64,000 nucleotides of DNA from Schistocerca nitens (taxonomy: Eukaryota > Arthropoda > Insecta > Orthoptera > Acrididae), in the NCBI RefSeq assembly GCF_023898315.1, contig NC_064618.1:248595076-248659075 (forward strand). Direction: 5' to 3'. Position numbers and translations under genes: made by a program. Shown piece by piece: positions 10,522-20,192 of the stretch. The notes below the pieces were generated by a model, which did not search any database, was not told the origin of the DNA, and saw only the letters and a program-made list of their open reading frames with translations. Numbering within the stretch: the first letter of the stretch is position 1; the number at the start of each line of letters is the position of its first letter.

Positions 10522-11943
10522 CACTGCTGGAAATGGAAAAAAGAACACATTGACACCGGTGTGTCAGACCCACCATACTTGCTCCGGACACTGCGAGAGG
10601 GCTGTACAAGCAATGATCACACGCACGGCACAGCGGACACACCAGGAACCGCGGTGTTGGCCGTCGAATGGCGCTAGCTGCGCAGCATTTGTGCGCCGCC
10701 GCCGTCAGTGTCAGCCAGTTTGCCTTGGCATACGGAGCTCCATCGCAGTCTTTAACACTGGTAGCATGCCGCGACAGCGTGGACGTGAACCGTATGTGCA
10801 GTTGACGGACTTTGAGCGAGGGCGTATAGTGGGCATGCGGGAGGCCGGGTGGACGTACCGCCGAATTGCTCAACACGTGGGGCGTGAGGTCTCCACAGTA
10901 CATCGATGTTGTCGCCAGTGGTCGGCGGAAGGTGCACGTGCCCGTCGACCTGGGACCGGACCGCAGCGACGCACGGATGCACGCCAAGACCGTAGGATCC
11001 TACGCAGTGCCGTAGGGGACCGCACCGCCACTTCCCAGCAAATTAGGGACACTGTTGCTCCTGGGGTATCGGCGAGGACCATTCGCAACCGTCTCCATGA
11101 AGCTGGGCTACGGTCCCGCACACCGTTAGGCCGTCTTCCGCTAACGCCCCAACATCGTGCAGCCCGCCTCCAGTGGTGTCGCGACAGGCGTGAATGGAGG
11201 GACGAATGGAGACGTGTCGTCTTCAGCGATGAGAGTCGCTTCTGCCTTGGTGCCAATGATGGTCGTATGCGTGTTTGGCGCCGTGCAGGTGAGCGCCACA
11301 ATCAGGACTGCATACGACCGAGGCACACAGGGCCAACACCCGGCATCATGGTGTGGGGAGCGATCTCCTACACTGGCCGTACACCACTGGTGATCGTCGA
11401 GGGGACACTGAATAGTGCACGGTACATCCAAACCGTCATCGAACCCATCGTTCTACCATTCCTAGACCGGCAAGGGAACTTGCTGTTCCAACAGGACAAT
11501 GCACGTCCGCATGTATCCCGTGCCACCCAACGTGCTCTAGAAGGTGTAAGTCAACTACCCTGGCCAGGAAGATCTCCGGATCCGTCCCCCATTGAGCATG
11601 TTTGGGACTGGATGAAGCGTCGTCTCACGCGGTCTGCACGTCCAGCACGAACGCTGGTCCAACTGAGGCGCCAGGTGGAAATGGCATGGCAATCCCTTCC
11701 ACAGGACTACATCCAGCATCTCTACGATCGTCTCCATGGGAGAATAGCAGCCTGCATTGCTGCGAAAGGTGGATATACACTGTACTAGTGCCGACATTGT
11801 GCATGCTCTGTTGCCTGTGTCTCTGTGCCTGCGGTTCTGTCAGTGTGATCATGTGATGTATCTGACCCCAGGAATGTGTCAATAAAGTTTCCCCTTCCTG
11901 GGACAATGAATTCACGGTGTTCTTATTTCAATTTCCAGGGGTG
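10522..11943 (+). mobile_element. Tc1-type DNA transposon, apparently intact
   Basis: TIRs of 27 bp (CACTGCTGGAAATGG... at 10522-10548 and its reverse complement at 11917-11943, four mismatches) lie inside TA dinucleotides at 10520-10521 and 11944-11945, the TA duplication expected for Tc1/mariner. One open transposase frame of normal length lies between. An AATAAA at 11881-11886 sits 93 bp after the stop and could serve as polyadenylation signal. The GC content is higher than in neighbouring DNA. This is one of the best candidates in the window for a recently active element. Confidence 0.9.
10766..11788 (+). CDS. Tc1-type transposase, 340 aa
   Basis: This cut-and-paste transposase would bind the TIRs and move the element in the nucleus. 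The ATG at 10766 (MPRQRGREPYVQLTDFERG) was chosen because it gives 340 residues, the usual Tc1 length, although the frame is open further upstream to 10517. Two helix-turn-helix regions occupy about residues 10-110 (DFERGRIVGMREAGWTYRRI, then RTIRNRLHEAGL). The DDE domain has VVFSDESRFCLG (first Asp), GIMVWGAISY, LLFQQDNARPHVS (second Asp) and SPDPSPIEHVWDWMK (Glu). By my count 32 residues separate the second Asp and the Glu, two fewer than canonical DD34E. No stop or frameshift is seen. Confidence 0.9.
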   Translation: MPRQRGREPYVQLTDFERGRIVGMREAGWTYRRIAQHVGREVSTVHRCCRQWSAEGARARRPGTGPQRRTDARQDRRILRSAVGDRTATSQQIRDTVAPGVSARTIRNRLHEAGLRSRTPLGRLPLTPQHRAARLQWCRDRREWRDEWRRVVFSDESRFCLGANDGRMRVWRRAGERHNQDCIRPRHTGPTPGIMVWGAISYTGRTPLVIVEGTLNSARYIQTVIEPIVLPFLDRQGNLLFQQDNARPHVSRATQRALEGVSQLPWPGRSPDPSPIEHVWDWMKRRLTRSARPARTLVQLRRQVEMAWQSLPQDYIQHLYDRLHGRIAACIAAKGGYTLY

Positions 11944-11945
11944 TA

Positions 11946-12753
11946 TTTATTTTCTTTCTTTCTCTCCTTCATCTGAAGTCACTTGCTTAGTATTCTACAC
12001 AAAATGCTCTTTTATTTTGGTATTTTTTATGAGGAGATCACTCAAAGATAAAAATTTCCATTTATTTCCATCTACCTTTCAAGAGAAGACTTCCATATTA
12101 TGTCAAATATTAGCAGACGTTTTACTTTGGTTCCATTATGGAGAGAATACTGTACTCCTTTTACTTAGGGAAGACGTTTCTTTATTGTTTCTCACTACTA
12201 CTTGCTCTCCCTTTTGCCTTATTGTCCTTCTACTCAAGGACAGAACACTAATTACTCCTTTGAGCGTGATATCTCATTTTTTTCGAGGACTCAAGTTTAT
12301 TTTGCCCTGTCTATTTCAATGGAGGTCCTTTATTAAGGTCGTCGTTAAAACCCTTTTCTTTTGAGTACAAAAAACAAAAATACCGTACATACATGGGAAT
12401 AACGAATCGACTCAGTGAAAGGTATGGGGAAGGCATTGTGGTCAGGCTTCGGGATCTTACGGTCCTGCCCTCTATGCCTCCGCCTGCCTGGTGTTGTAAA
12501 CCCTCTCCCAGAAAATAAAAAAAAAACACAAAAAATGCGAATGGGTGACAGGTATGGGGGAGACATCGTGGCCAGACCTAAGAATTCTTGACCCCTGCCC
12601 TCTTTGCCGCCACATGCCTGGCAATCACTCGATTTTTAAAAAGAAGTCCTGCCGACTAAACAGAATCCTAACGGCTGCGTGTGATTCTGCGCAAAATCGA
12701 GCAGAAATGCATACGTAAATACGGATGCAAGGCACTGACATGATTCTCACAAT
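11946..12753. other. No gene recognised
   Basis: T-rich sequence with an open frame near 11876-12364 that has strongly biased composition and no family motif; I treat it as chance. 12360-12620 holds two similar blocks (GTATGGGGAAGGCATTGTGG at 12422 and GGTATGGGGGAGACATCGTGG near 12551), an imperfect tandem duplication of about 130 bp. Confidence 0.4.
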
Positions 12754-12784
12754 GGAAACTCCCCATCGCACCCCCCTCCAATTT

Positions 12785-13219
12785 GCCGGCTGGAGTGGCC
12801 CAGCGGTTCTAGGAGCTACAGTCTGGAACCGCGCAACCGCTACGGTCGCAGGTTCGAATCCTGCCTCGGGCATGGATGTGTTTGATGTCCTTAGGTTCGT
12901 TAGGTTTAAGTAGTTCTAAGTCCTAGGGGACTGATGACCTCAGAAGTTAAGTCCAATAGTTCAAAATGGTTCAAATGGCTCGGAGCACTATGGGACTTAA
13001 CAGCTATGGTCATCAGTCCCCTAGAACTTAGAACTACTTAAACCTAACTAACCTAAGGACATCACACAACACCCAGTCATCACGAGGCAGAGAAAATCCC
13101 TGACCCCGCCGGGAATCGAACCCGGGACCCCGGGCGTGGGAAGCGAGAACGCTACCGCACGACCACGAGCTGCGGATTAAGTCCCATAGTGCTCAGAGCC
13201 ATTTGAACCATTTGAACCA
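12785..13219 (+). mobile_element. SINE family A, split by a family C SINE
   Basis: The tRNA-like head (GAGTGGCCCAGCGGTTCTAG; B-box GGTTCGAATCCTGCCTC) and tail (CTGATGACCTCAGAAGTTAA) are interrupted at 12960 by another SINE and resume at 13191 with GCTCAGAGCCATTTGAACC. Target duplication CCTCCAATTT is at 12775-12784 and 13220-13229, showing that both halves came in as one insertion. Confidence 0.9.
12961..13176 (-). mobile_element. SINE family C nested inside SINE A
   Basis: On the minus strand it has the head CGTGGTCGTGCGGTAGCG, B-box region GGGTTCGATTCCC and a body GGGGTCAGGGATTTTCTCTG, then the A-type tail ending GAGCCATTTGAACCATTTT. Target duplication TTAAGTCC(A/C)ATAGT is at 12947-12960 and 13177-13190; these bases belong to the host SINE A tail. 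Confidence 0.9.
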
Positions 13220-14514
13220 CCTCCAATTTAGTTGTAAAATGGCCCAGTTGACAGACCATCAAAAGCTGAACACAGATCAAGCAAGAAAACTGGAAGGTGT
13301 ACTGAAATATGAAAAAAAGAAGCAAAATATAAACAGCGAATAGTCGAAGCTCAACATATGCAACACTGAGCACAGTAAAAGAGTAACGGCGTCGAGGTTG
13401 TGTAGTCAAGGAGCTGGCCTACAAGGCGGGAGAGCCATGTTCAAAACTCCCTTGTACCCAACCCTTTTTTTTTGTCAAAAATTTATGAGCTGTCTCCCTA
13501 GTCGTTGACATGTCTGATCTCCTTCCGTAATTTTGGCAGTTGTAATATTATACATCAGTTATAAAATATGAGTCATGCGGTAAGAATATATTACCGTCGC
13601 AAATAAATGTGTCCAACAAAGAGAGCAAGCGAGAAAACCGCATAGACCTCTGACATTAGCTCCCTACTTAGCAATCATATGCAACCGTTCGCTCGACGAA
13701 AGATCGTACCCAAAGACTGGAAAGTTGCACAGGTCACACCGACATTCAAGAAAGGTAGTAGGAGCAATCCACTACATTACAGGTACATATCATTAACGTC
13801 GATGTGCAGCAGGATTTTGAAACATATATTGTGTTCGAACATTATGAATTACCTCTAAGAAACGGTCTATTGACACATAGTCAACACGGATTTAGGAAAC
13901 ATCGTTCTTGTGAAACACAAGCTCTTTACTCGCAGGAAGTGTTAAGTGCTACCGACAAGAGATTTCAAATTGATTCCGTATTTCTGGATTTCCGGAACGC
14001 TATTGACACTGTACCACACAACCGGCTTGTAGCGAAATTGCGTGCCTATGGAATATCGTCTCATTTGTGTGACTGGATTCGTGATTTCCTGCCAGAGATG
14101 TCACAGTTCGTAGTAATTGACGGAAAGTCATCGAGTAAAACAGAAGTGATTTCTGGCGTTCCCCAAGGTCGTGTTATAGGCCCTTTTCTGTTCCCTATCT
14201 ATATAAACGATATGGGAGACAATGTGAGCAGTCTTCATAGGTTGTTTGGAGATGACGCTGTTGTTTATCGACTAATGAAGTCATCAGAAGATCAAAACAA
14301 ATTGTAAAACGACTTAGAAAAGATATCTGTATGGTGCGAAAATTGGCTATTGTCCGTAAATAACGAAAAGTGTGAGGTCATTCACATGAGTGCTAAAAGG
14401 AATCCGTTAAACATCGATAACACGATAAATCAGTCAAATCTAAAGACCGTAAATTCAACTAAATGCCTAGGAATTAAAATTACGAACAACTTAAATTGGA
14501 AGGAACACATAGAA

Positions 14515-14708
14515 GCCGGCCGGAGTGGCCGAGCGGTTCTAGGCGCTACAGTCTCGAACCGCGCGACCGCTACGGTCGCAGGTTCGAATCCTGCCTCGGG
14601 CGTGGATGTGTGTGATGTCCTTAGGTTAGTTAGGTTTAAGTAGTTCTAAGTTCTAGGGGACTGATGACCTCAGCAGTTAAGTCCCATAGTGCTCAGAGCC
14701 ATTTTTTT
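14515..14708 (+). mobile_element. SINE family A
   Basis: Full head (GGCCGGAGTGGCCGAGCGG) through the tail CATAGTGCTCAGAGCCATTT and a short T run. Target duplication GAACACA(T/C)AGAA at 14503-14514 and 14709-14720, inside the LINE thumb region. Confidence 0.92.
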
Positions 14709-14760
14709 GAACACACAGAAAATGTTGTGGGGAAGGCTAACCAAAGACTGCGTTTTATTG

Positions 14761-14899
14761 TTCAAATGTGTGTGAAATCTTATGGGACTTAACTGCTAAG
14801 GTCATCAGTCCCTAAGCTTACACACTACTTAACCTAAATTATCCTAAGGACAAACACACACACCCATGCCCGAGGGAGGACTTGAACCTCCACCGGGAT
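14761..14899 (-). mobile_element. SINE family B, 5' truncated
   Basis: The minus strand reads from the B-box (GGAGGTTCAAGTCCTCC) to the tail GGGACTGATGACCTTAGCAG. It is flanked by a perfect 16-bp duplication AGACTGCGTTTTATTG at 14745-14760 and 14900-14915. It lies 52 bp from the SINE A copy in the same LINE. Confidence 0.92.
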
Positions 14900-15589
14900 A
14901 GACTGCGTTTTATTGGCAGCACACTTAGGAAATGTAACAGATCTACTAAAGAGACTGCCTACACTACGCTTGTTCGTCCTCTTTTAGAATACTACTGCGC
15001 GGTGTGGGATCCTGACCAGATAGGATTAAAGGAGTACATCGAAAAAGTTCAAAGAAGGGCAGCACTTTTTGTATTATCGCGAAGTAGGGGTCAGAGTGTC
15101 ACTGAAATGACACAAGATTTGCGTTGGACATCATTAAAACAAAGGCATTTTTCGTTGAGGAGGGATCTTCTCACGAAATTCCAATCACCGACTTTCTCCT
15201 CCAAATGCGAAAATGTTTTGTTGACGCCGACCTACATAGAGAGAAACGGTCACCATGATAAAATAAGGGAAATCAGAGCTCACACGAAAAGATATAGGTG
15301 TTCGTTCTTTCCACGCGCTATACGAGATTGTAATAATAGAGAATTGTGAAGGTAGTTCAATAAACCCTCTGGCAAGCACGTAAGTGTGATTTGCAGAGTA
15401 TCGATGTGGATGTAGATGTAGATGTGAACAGAAATGTAAACAACAAATAAACGGGTGTGAACTACATTACAGCAAAGAAATTCAGGAGTAAAAACTCCCA
15501 AAACGGAACCCAAAAGTCATAACACGTGGCACTTGTGAGGAACAAAGTCTGGATGTCCCTTCCTTACACCACGCTGTTGCAAGCTAGCG

Positions 15590-15828
15590 TTACCACGACA
15601 CAGACACAAATATGAATAAAGGGAACAGACATGTCAATGACAGGACGGGCAGCTCGTAATTTTGAGGGAAAAGAAGTAAACAAAAGGACACAAGAGGGAT
15701 TTGAACGCGGATCTTCCCTTTTACAGTTCAGCACAGTTTTCATGTTTGATGTGTGTTCAGTTTTTGACGGGCTACCCATTGGGACATCTCACCACTAAAT
15801 CTGAGGGGGGATGCGATGGGACGTTTCC
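15590..15828 (-). repeat. Right arm of the inverted dispersed repeat
   Basis: The reverse complement begins GGGAAACGTCCCATCGCATC and matches the left arm at 12754 onward, including GCCCGTCAAAAACTGAACAC and GTCATTGACATGTCTG. See the left arm. Confidence 0.6.
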
Positions 15829-16829
15829 CTTGTCAGCAAGAGGAAAATTTGTGTTTAACAATACTGAGCTCACGACGGCTTCCGCTGCGTGTGGCTATCG
15901 ATTCACCTCGTCACAGGCCCACGAGACCGTCCCCGTCATTTCCTTTTGCCGTCGCTTGAATTCGTGAGTACAAAGTGCGCTGCTTTCGCTTGATAATGTT
16001 GCGGTGAGCGAGTACTCACTTCTTTTAGGAATCGCAGTGCATTTATTCGAATGTGACACCAATAACAATGCAGCTTTTTTCTCTTATTATCTCTCAGCTA
16101 CCTGTAAGTATGTCCGTGATTACCAAAAACAAGCGTCTGCACGCAGTCGGGTAAATCGTCAATGAAGCCAGCAGCGAAGAGCACCTCCATCGCTCAGACC
16201 ACATATACAGCCGCGCGATCGCCAACAAGCTATTAAGGCCGGATAGCCCACTCGGATAAATACATATTGTCAGGGGCCTCCAAACCCTTCACCCTTTGGT
16301 CTATCGAAATGACTCTGATCATTGTTTTTATTCAATTAAGAGGCTTAAATGTAATTTTTGTTATTTCTAGTCCTCTGTCACGGATTTTAATCATCGTATT
16401 AACTGCTTCAATTGCTCTCACTTCTTCTTCCCGTCATTCTTTTTCCACTTGGAATTCATGTGCATGCGAATTTCATTATTTTTTATTTATCTATCGTAAT
16501 ATTTAAACATTTGAAAATGCTGATTTATTGGTTATAAAACAAAAGAAGAAATAATCTATTCATATTCACTGTGGAATAGTGTCAAAAATGTATTTTTCGC
16601 TACAAGATGTACATTTCTTTTGGATGGAAATCATCATATAAACATTTAAAGCGTGAATTTTTATCACACTGTGCACAAAATAACGCAGATGAAGAGTTAT
16701 ATAAAAGAAGAGATTATAAGCAAAACAAAATTCCAGCGAAATTAGGGATAAAAATAACGATTTCAGTAACATGGACGAGAATATAGGATGATAAAAGGGA
16801 AGAAATTAAATCGAAATGAGTACCGCTTG
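15829..16829. other. No gene recognised
   Basis: Mixed then AT-rich sequence. Short open frames carry no recognisable motif and no paired repeat ends were found. Confidence 0.4.
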
Positions 16830-17053
16830 CCAGCAGCTGTGGTCGAGCGGTTCTAGGCGCTTCAGTCCGGAACCACGTGGCTGCTACGGTCGCAGGTTCG
16901 AATCCTGCCTCGGCCACGGCTGTGTGTGATATCCTTAGGTTAGTTAGGTTTAAGTGGTTCTACGTCTAGGGAACTGAAGACCTGAGATGTTAAGTCTCAT
17001 AGTGCTTAGAGCCATTTGAACCGTTTTTTTTTTTTTTTTTTTTTTTTTTAAGG
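16830..17053 (+). mobile_element. SINE family A with long poly-T tail
   Basis: Head GTGGTCGAGCGGTTCTAGGC, B-box GGTTCGAATCCTGCCTC and an A-type tail ending GAGCCATTTGAACCG, followed by an unbroken T run of about 26 (17024-17049). Possible target duplication ACCGC(T/C)TG at 16822-16829 and 17054-17061. It is more diverged than other A copies. Confidence 0.8.
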
Positions 17054-17061
17054 ACCGCCTG

Positions 17062-18491
17062 ATAACCATTACTCTACGGCAACATTCTGATTAATGTTAC
17101 TATTTTCAAACTGTAGAGAATCATGTAACATTTCGAAATTGTTTTCATCGATTATTCGCAAACAAGCGCCGCTCGTGGTGAAATGGCTGCAGTGGGTGAT
17201 ACCTTGGACATCACCGTACAGGTGGTTTCTAAAAGTCGACCCCACCGTTGGGAACATCTCCTTTTCAGTAACTAACAAAAATGCTTACTGAGAGGATACT
17301 ATTTTAAGCTGTGCTTAATTCGAATTGACGATGGCGAATTCGGCTGTGAGCTAAGTAAAGTCTGCCGCTTGTGACAGGGGGAGAGTGGTCCGCCGCCCCT
17401 GCGGGGTTAATGATGTAAGAGGGTGTATTTTGTAGTTTATTGTTTGTGTTTCAATGCCGACAAGTCGCCAGCGTGCGCAACTAGGACCGATCAGCTGCTG
17501 TGGTAAAAATGTCTAGGCTTACCAGAATTCCCGGTTTTCACATAAATGTCCCGGTGTCCCGAGAAAGACGTTAGAGACACGTAATTGTCCTTTTTAATCG
17601 AGAAACAAAATGCGTTCAATAATATTTTTCGTTTGATTAAATAGTTGTAAAAAATAAGTTTCCTAGAAGCAAGACGCTATAGAAATAGATATTTTCACCG
17701 CATTTGATGAAACTCGTGCTACGCCTAGTAAGAGATACGGTGAAAAGAAAATCAGGTATTACCTACCTACTCTACCCTTTCACTTTATGGTCCTCACGGA
17801 AAGTAAAAACAAAGAGATATAAAGGAGCATAAATTAACTTAAACCACTTCTCCTAACGGGACTGCAGTCATATGAAAGTTATTTTGTGAAGAATGTCAGC
17901 GATGCAGCGTATATTAGTAGTGCTTACTTAATATTGTTTGTCAAGTATGCACACTTGTTCTAACAGTACTAAATCTGAAATTTTATTACGAAATATATAA
18001 TTTGTATCTGATTACTCATTATTAATATTACATAGTTTTTTCGGATTAACAAATTGTGCCTAAGTACCTAGTAAGTGACTAAACATTGCAGAAAATATAT
18101 CCAGGCTATTAGAAAAAAAGGTACATGTCAGTCTTTTTTATTTCTGAAGAAAAGAATTTTATTTATGAGTAAAGTTCCTACATTTTCCTTTCCAGACCAC
18201 AGAATGAAGATAAATTCAGGTTATGGGATTTTCAGCTGCCGAATCTACATAGATCTATTGTAGATTTCAAAATGTTATAACTGAAAAGAAAGCTAAGCGT
18301 AATCGTAGTAATGAAGTTAGGTATAAAGTACAAGCACAAGCATCCCGGTTTTTTCTGTCTGAAATCTGGTCAGCTTATGAATGTAAAACGAAAGTAACAT
18401 AGATCCATGAATGCCCATTATAAATATTGTCACCTTAAAATTTGGTACACGATTGTAGCAAGTGACATGAAATCAAATCAAGGCTGTTATA
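17062..18491. other. No gene recognised
   Basis: AT-rich sequence with only short frames; nothing could be assigned. Confidence 0.4.
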
Positions 18492-18500
18492 AGAAAGCAA

Positions 18501-18698
18501 AAAATGGTTCAAATGGCCCTGAGCACTATGACTTAACATCTGAGGTCATCAGTCCCCTAGAACTTAGAACTACTTAAACCTAACTAACCTAAGGACATCA
18601 CACACATCCATGCGCGAGGCAGGATTCGAACCTGCGACCGAAGAGGTCGCGCGGATCCAGACTGAAGCGCCTAGAACCGCTCGGTCACTGCGGCCGGC
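18501..18698 (-). mobile_element. SINE family A
   Basis: The minus strand runs from the head (GCCGGCCGCAGTGACCGAGC) to the tail and A/T-rich end. Target duplication AGAAAGCAA at 18492-18500 and 18702-18710. Confidence 0.88.
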
Positions 18699-18839
18699 AA
18701 TAGAAAGCAATGAGTAAAGAAAAAATGACATTCAAAACATGCTCTAAACATTTGTGATCGTACCTCATATTGCAATTACTGTTATTAATTGATATAATAT
18801 GCTAATCTATGTAGATTACCAGTTCATTGAAAGATCAGG

Positions 18840-18998
18840 AGGAGATGGTGTGGTAAAGTGGTCATTGCATACTTTATGCAAATTAGAGGGAATCATCGCT
18901 GTCAGCTGCAACAAGACGAAAATGTGTACTGGACTCAGGTTCGAAGCTAGTACCTCATGATTACGAGGCAGGGGTGTTAACCACTGCGCCATCTCTTT
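18840..18998 (-). mobile_element. tRNA-derived SINE-like repeat, family F
   Basis: The minus strand reads GAGATGGCGCAGTGGTTAAC (A-box-like), then GCTTCGAACCTGAGTCC (B-box-like), then a non-tRNA body. No clear duplication was found. The identification rests on the tRNA-like promoter boxes. Confidence 0.5.
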
Positions 18999-19197
18999 TT
19001 TTCTGTTGATTGGTTTTGTTCGTTATTGTTCGTTTTATTTGCTCGGGGCGGACATCCAATGCGCTTGTTCAAGTTTATCGTTGATCCTTTAACTCAGGTT
19101 TTTTATATATATGTAATTACGGAGGGTAGCTAACCCTCTGAGCGAACACGCTGAGCTACAGTGCCGGCGCGCCATCTGGGACACGGCGTTGTCCCTG

Positions 19198-19622
19198 CTG
19201 AGCGACTATTTCGGTGGCTCACGGTTGATCCGCATGGCCACCGAGCACCACCTATTCGCAGTCCCTGCCCATTTTACTCACTGTTCGCTACTCGGAGATT
19301 CCCACAGGAGGTCAGACGTATTTGTGCATCCACACTGAAGAAAGTGGATCCGTTGTCCAGCTACGCTCATCAATTACATGAATGCACGGTGTCTGTTCTT
19401 TCGCACATGTCCAAAAGAACATACTCCATGCATTCATATAATTGATAAGCCTGGCTGGGCAATGGATCGACTTTCTTCATTGCTGATGCACAAATACGTC
19501 CGACCTTCTGTGGGAATCTGAGAAATGTACAGTGAGTTAATGGACAGGGACTGCGGATAGGTGGTGCTCGGTGGGAATGTGGATGGACAGTGAGGCGTGC
19601 CGAGATAGTCCGCACAGTTGCA
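19198..19622. repeat. Near-perfect palindromic repeat (two 210-bp inverted arms)
   Basis: 19198-19411 and 19412-19622 are inverted copies (shared blocks: CACCGAGCACCACCTAT, CGTATTTGTGCATC, AGTCGATCC/AGTGGATCC, ATGAATGCA), roughly 85-90% alike by eye with almost no spacer. tRNA-like box sequences flank it (19105-19160: GTAGCTCAGCGTGTTCGC on the minus strand; 19640-19680: GTCGGGTTCGAATCACAACC), so it may be two SINE-like units inserted head to head. Confidence 0.7.
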
Positions 19623-19844
19623 ATAACGCTGTCTCCCACTGTGGTTAACGAACCTGTCGGGTTCGAATCACAACCCGGTACACATTTCCACTCTTCGCCA
19701 CTGACAGCTCGTAATGTCCCGCTGCAGCTGACATCAGTGATCCCCTTCAATTTACTTATAATGTTTAACAACTGTGGATTCTGCATCATGTGTGTTCTTT
19801 CGGACACCACGGATTCATACGAGTATAACTGCATACCATTTTGA

Positions 19845-20192
19845 GCTGAAAGGTGCTGCTGCCTGCCGAGAAGTGGTCAGATTACTCTTTTCATCATAAG
19901 AATAAAACTGATATTACAATTACACCACGTATCCTTCCTCATCTGCTGGAATCACATTGGATTTAAGCTTCGCGTGGAGCGGAGGTCAAGCCGTCCCGTT
20001 TATAGTCAAGTACGATAATAAGGATACGCTTTATGCCTTGCGCTGCGGGCATATCGATTCAATGATAAGGCATAACGGCTTTACCGGCGCATTTCACTTC
20101 ATAGCACTGGCCAGCCAGCTGGTACAGCTAACATGCAGTGTTGTGAGCAGCAGCAGTTAAGACGTAAATAGAGACGAGCAGAAAACAAATAT
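19845..20192. other. No gene recognised
   Basis: Short frame at 19957-20160 has no family motif. Confidence 0.4.

Larger units (their letters stand above)
12754..13545 (+). repeat. Left arm of an inverted dispersed repeat (interrupted by nested SINEs)
   Basis: GGAAACTCCCCATCGCACC at 12754, continued after the SINEs at 13220-13540 (AACACAGATCAAGCAAGAAA, then a TTCAAAACTCCCTTGTA block and GTTGACATGTCTG), matches the reverse complement of 15590-15828. It looks like one terminal arm of a foldback or long-TIR element whose middle now holds a LINE. Confidence 0.6.
13680..15427 (+). mobile_element. LINE (CR1/Jockey-like), broken, with two SINEs inserted
   Basis: Same family type as 8256-10391: KDWKVAQVTPTFKKG (13716 onward, shifted frame), then the RT block at 13804-14307 with HGFRKHRSCETQ, FLDFRNAIDTVPH, SGVPQGRVIGP and FGDDAVVYR (FGDD in place of FADD). 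The thumb region (14350-14514) is cut by SINE A (14515-14708) and SINE B (14761-14899), then resumes at 14900 with LRFIGSTLRKC and LEYYCAVWDPDQIGL to 15349. The 3' end carries a GATGTGGATGTAGATGTAG tail at 15398-15426. Apart from the SINEs it has a frameshift near 13800 and an in-frame stop at 14305. The endonuclease is absent. Confidence 0.85.

Noticed and set aside
10499-10987. Long minus-strand frames over the Tc1 transposase
   Set aside because: Antisense shadows of a GC-rich coding region.
11876-12364. Open frame of about 162 codons
   Set aside because: Low-complexity, Phe/Leu/Ser-rich composition from T-rich DNA, no motif, starts inside the Tc1 3' end.
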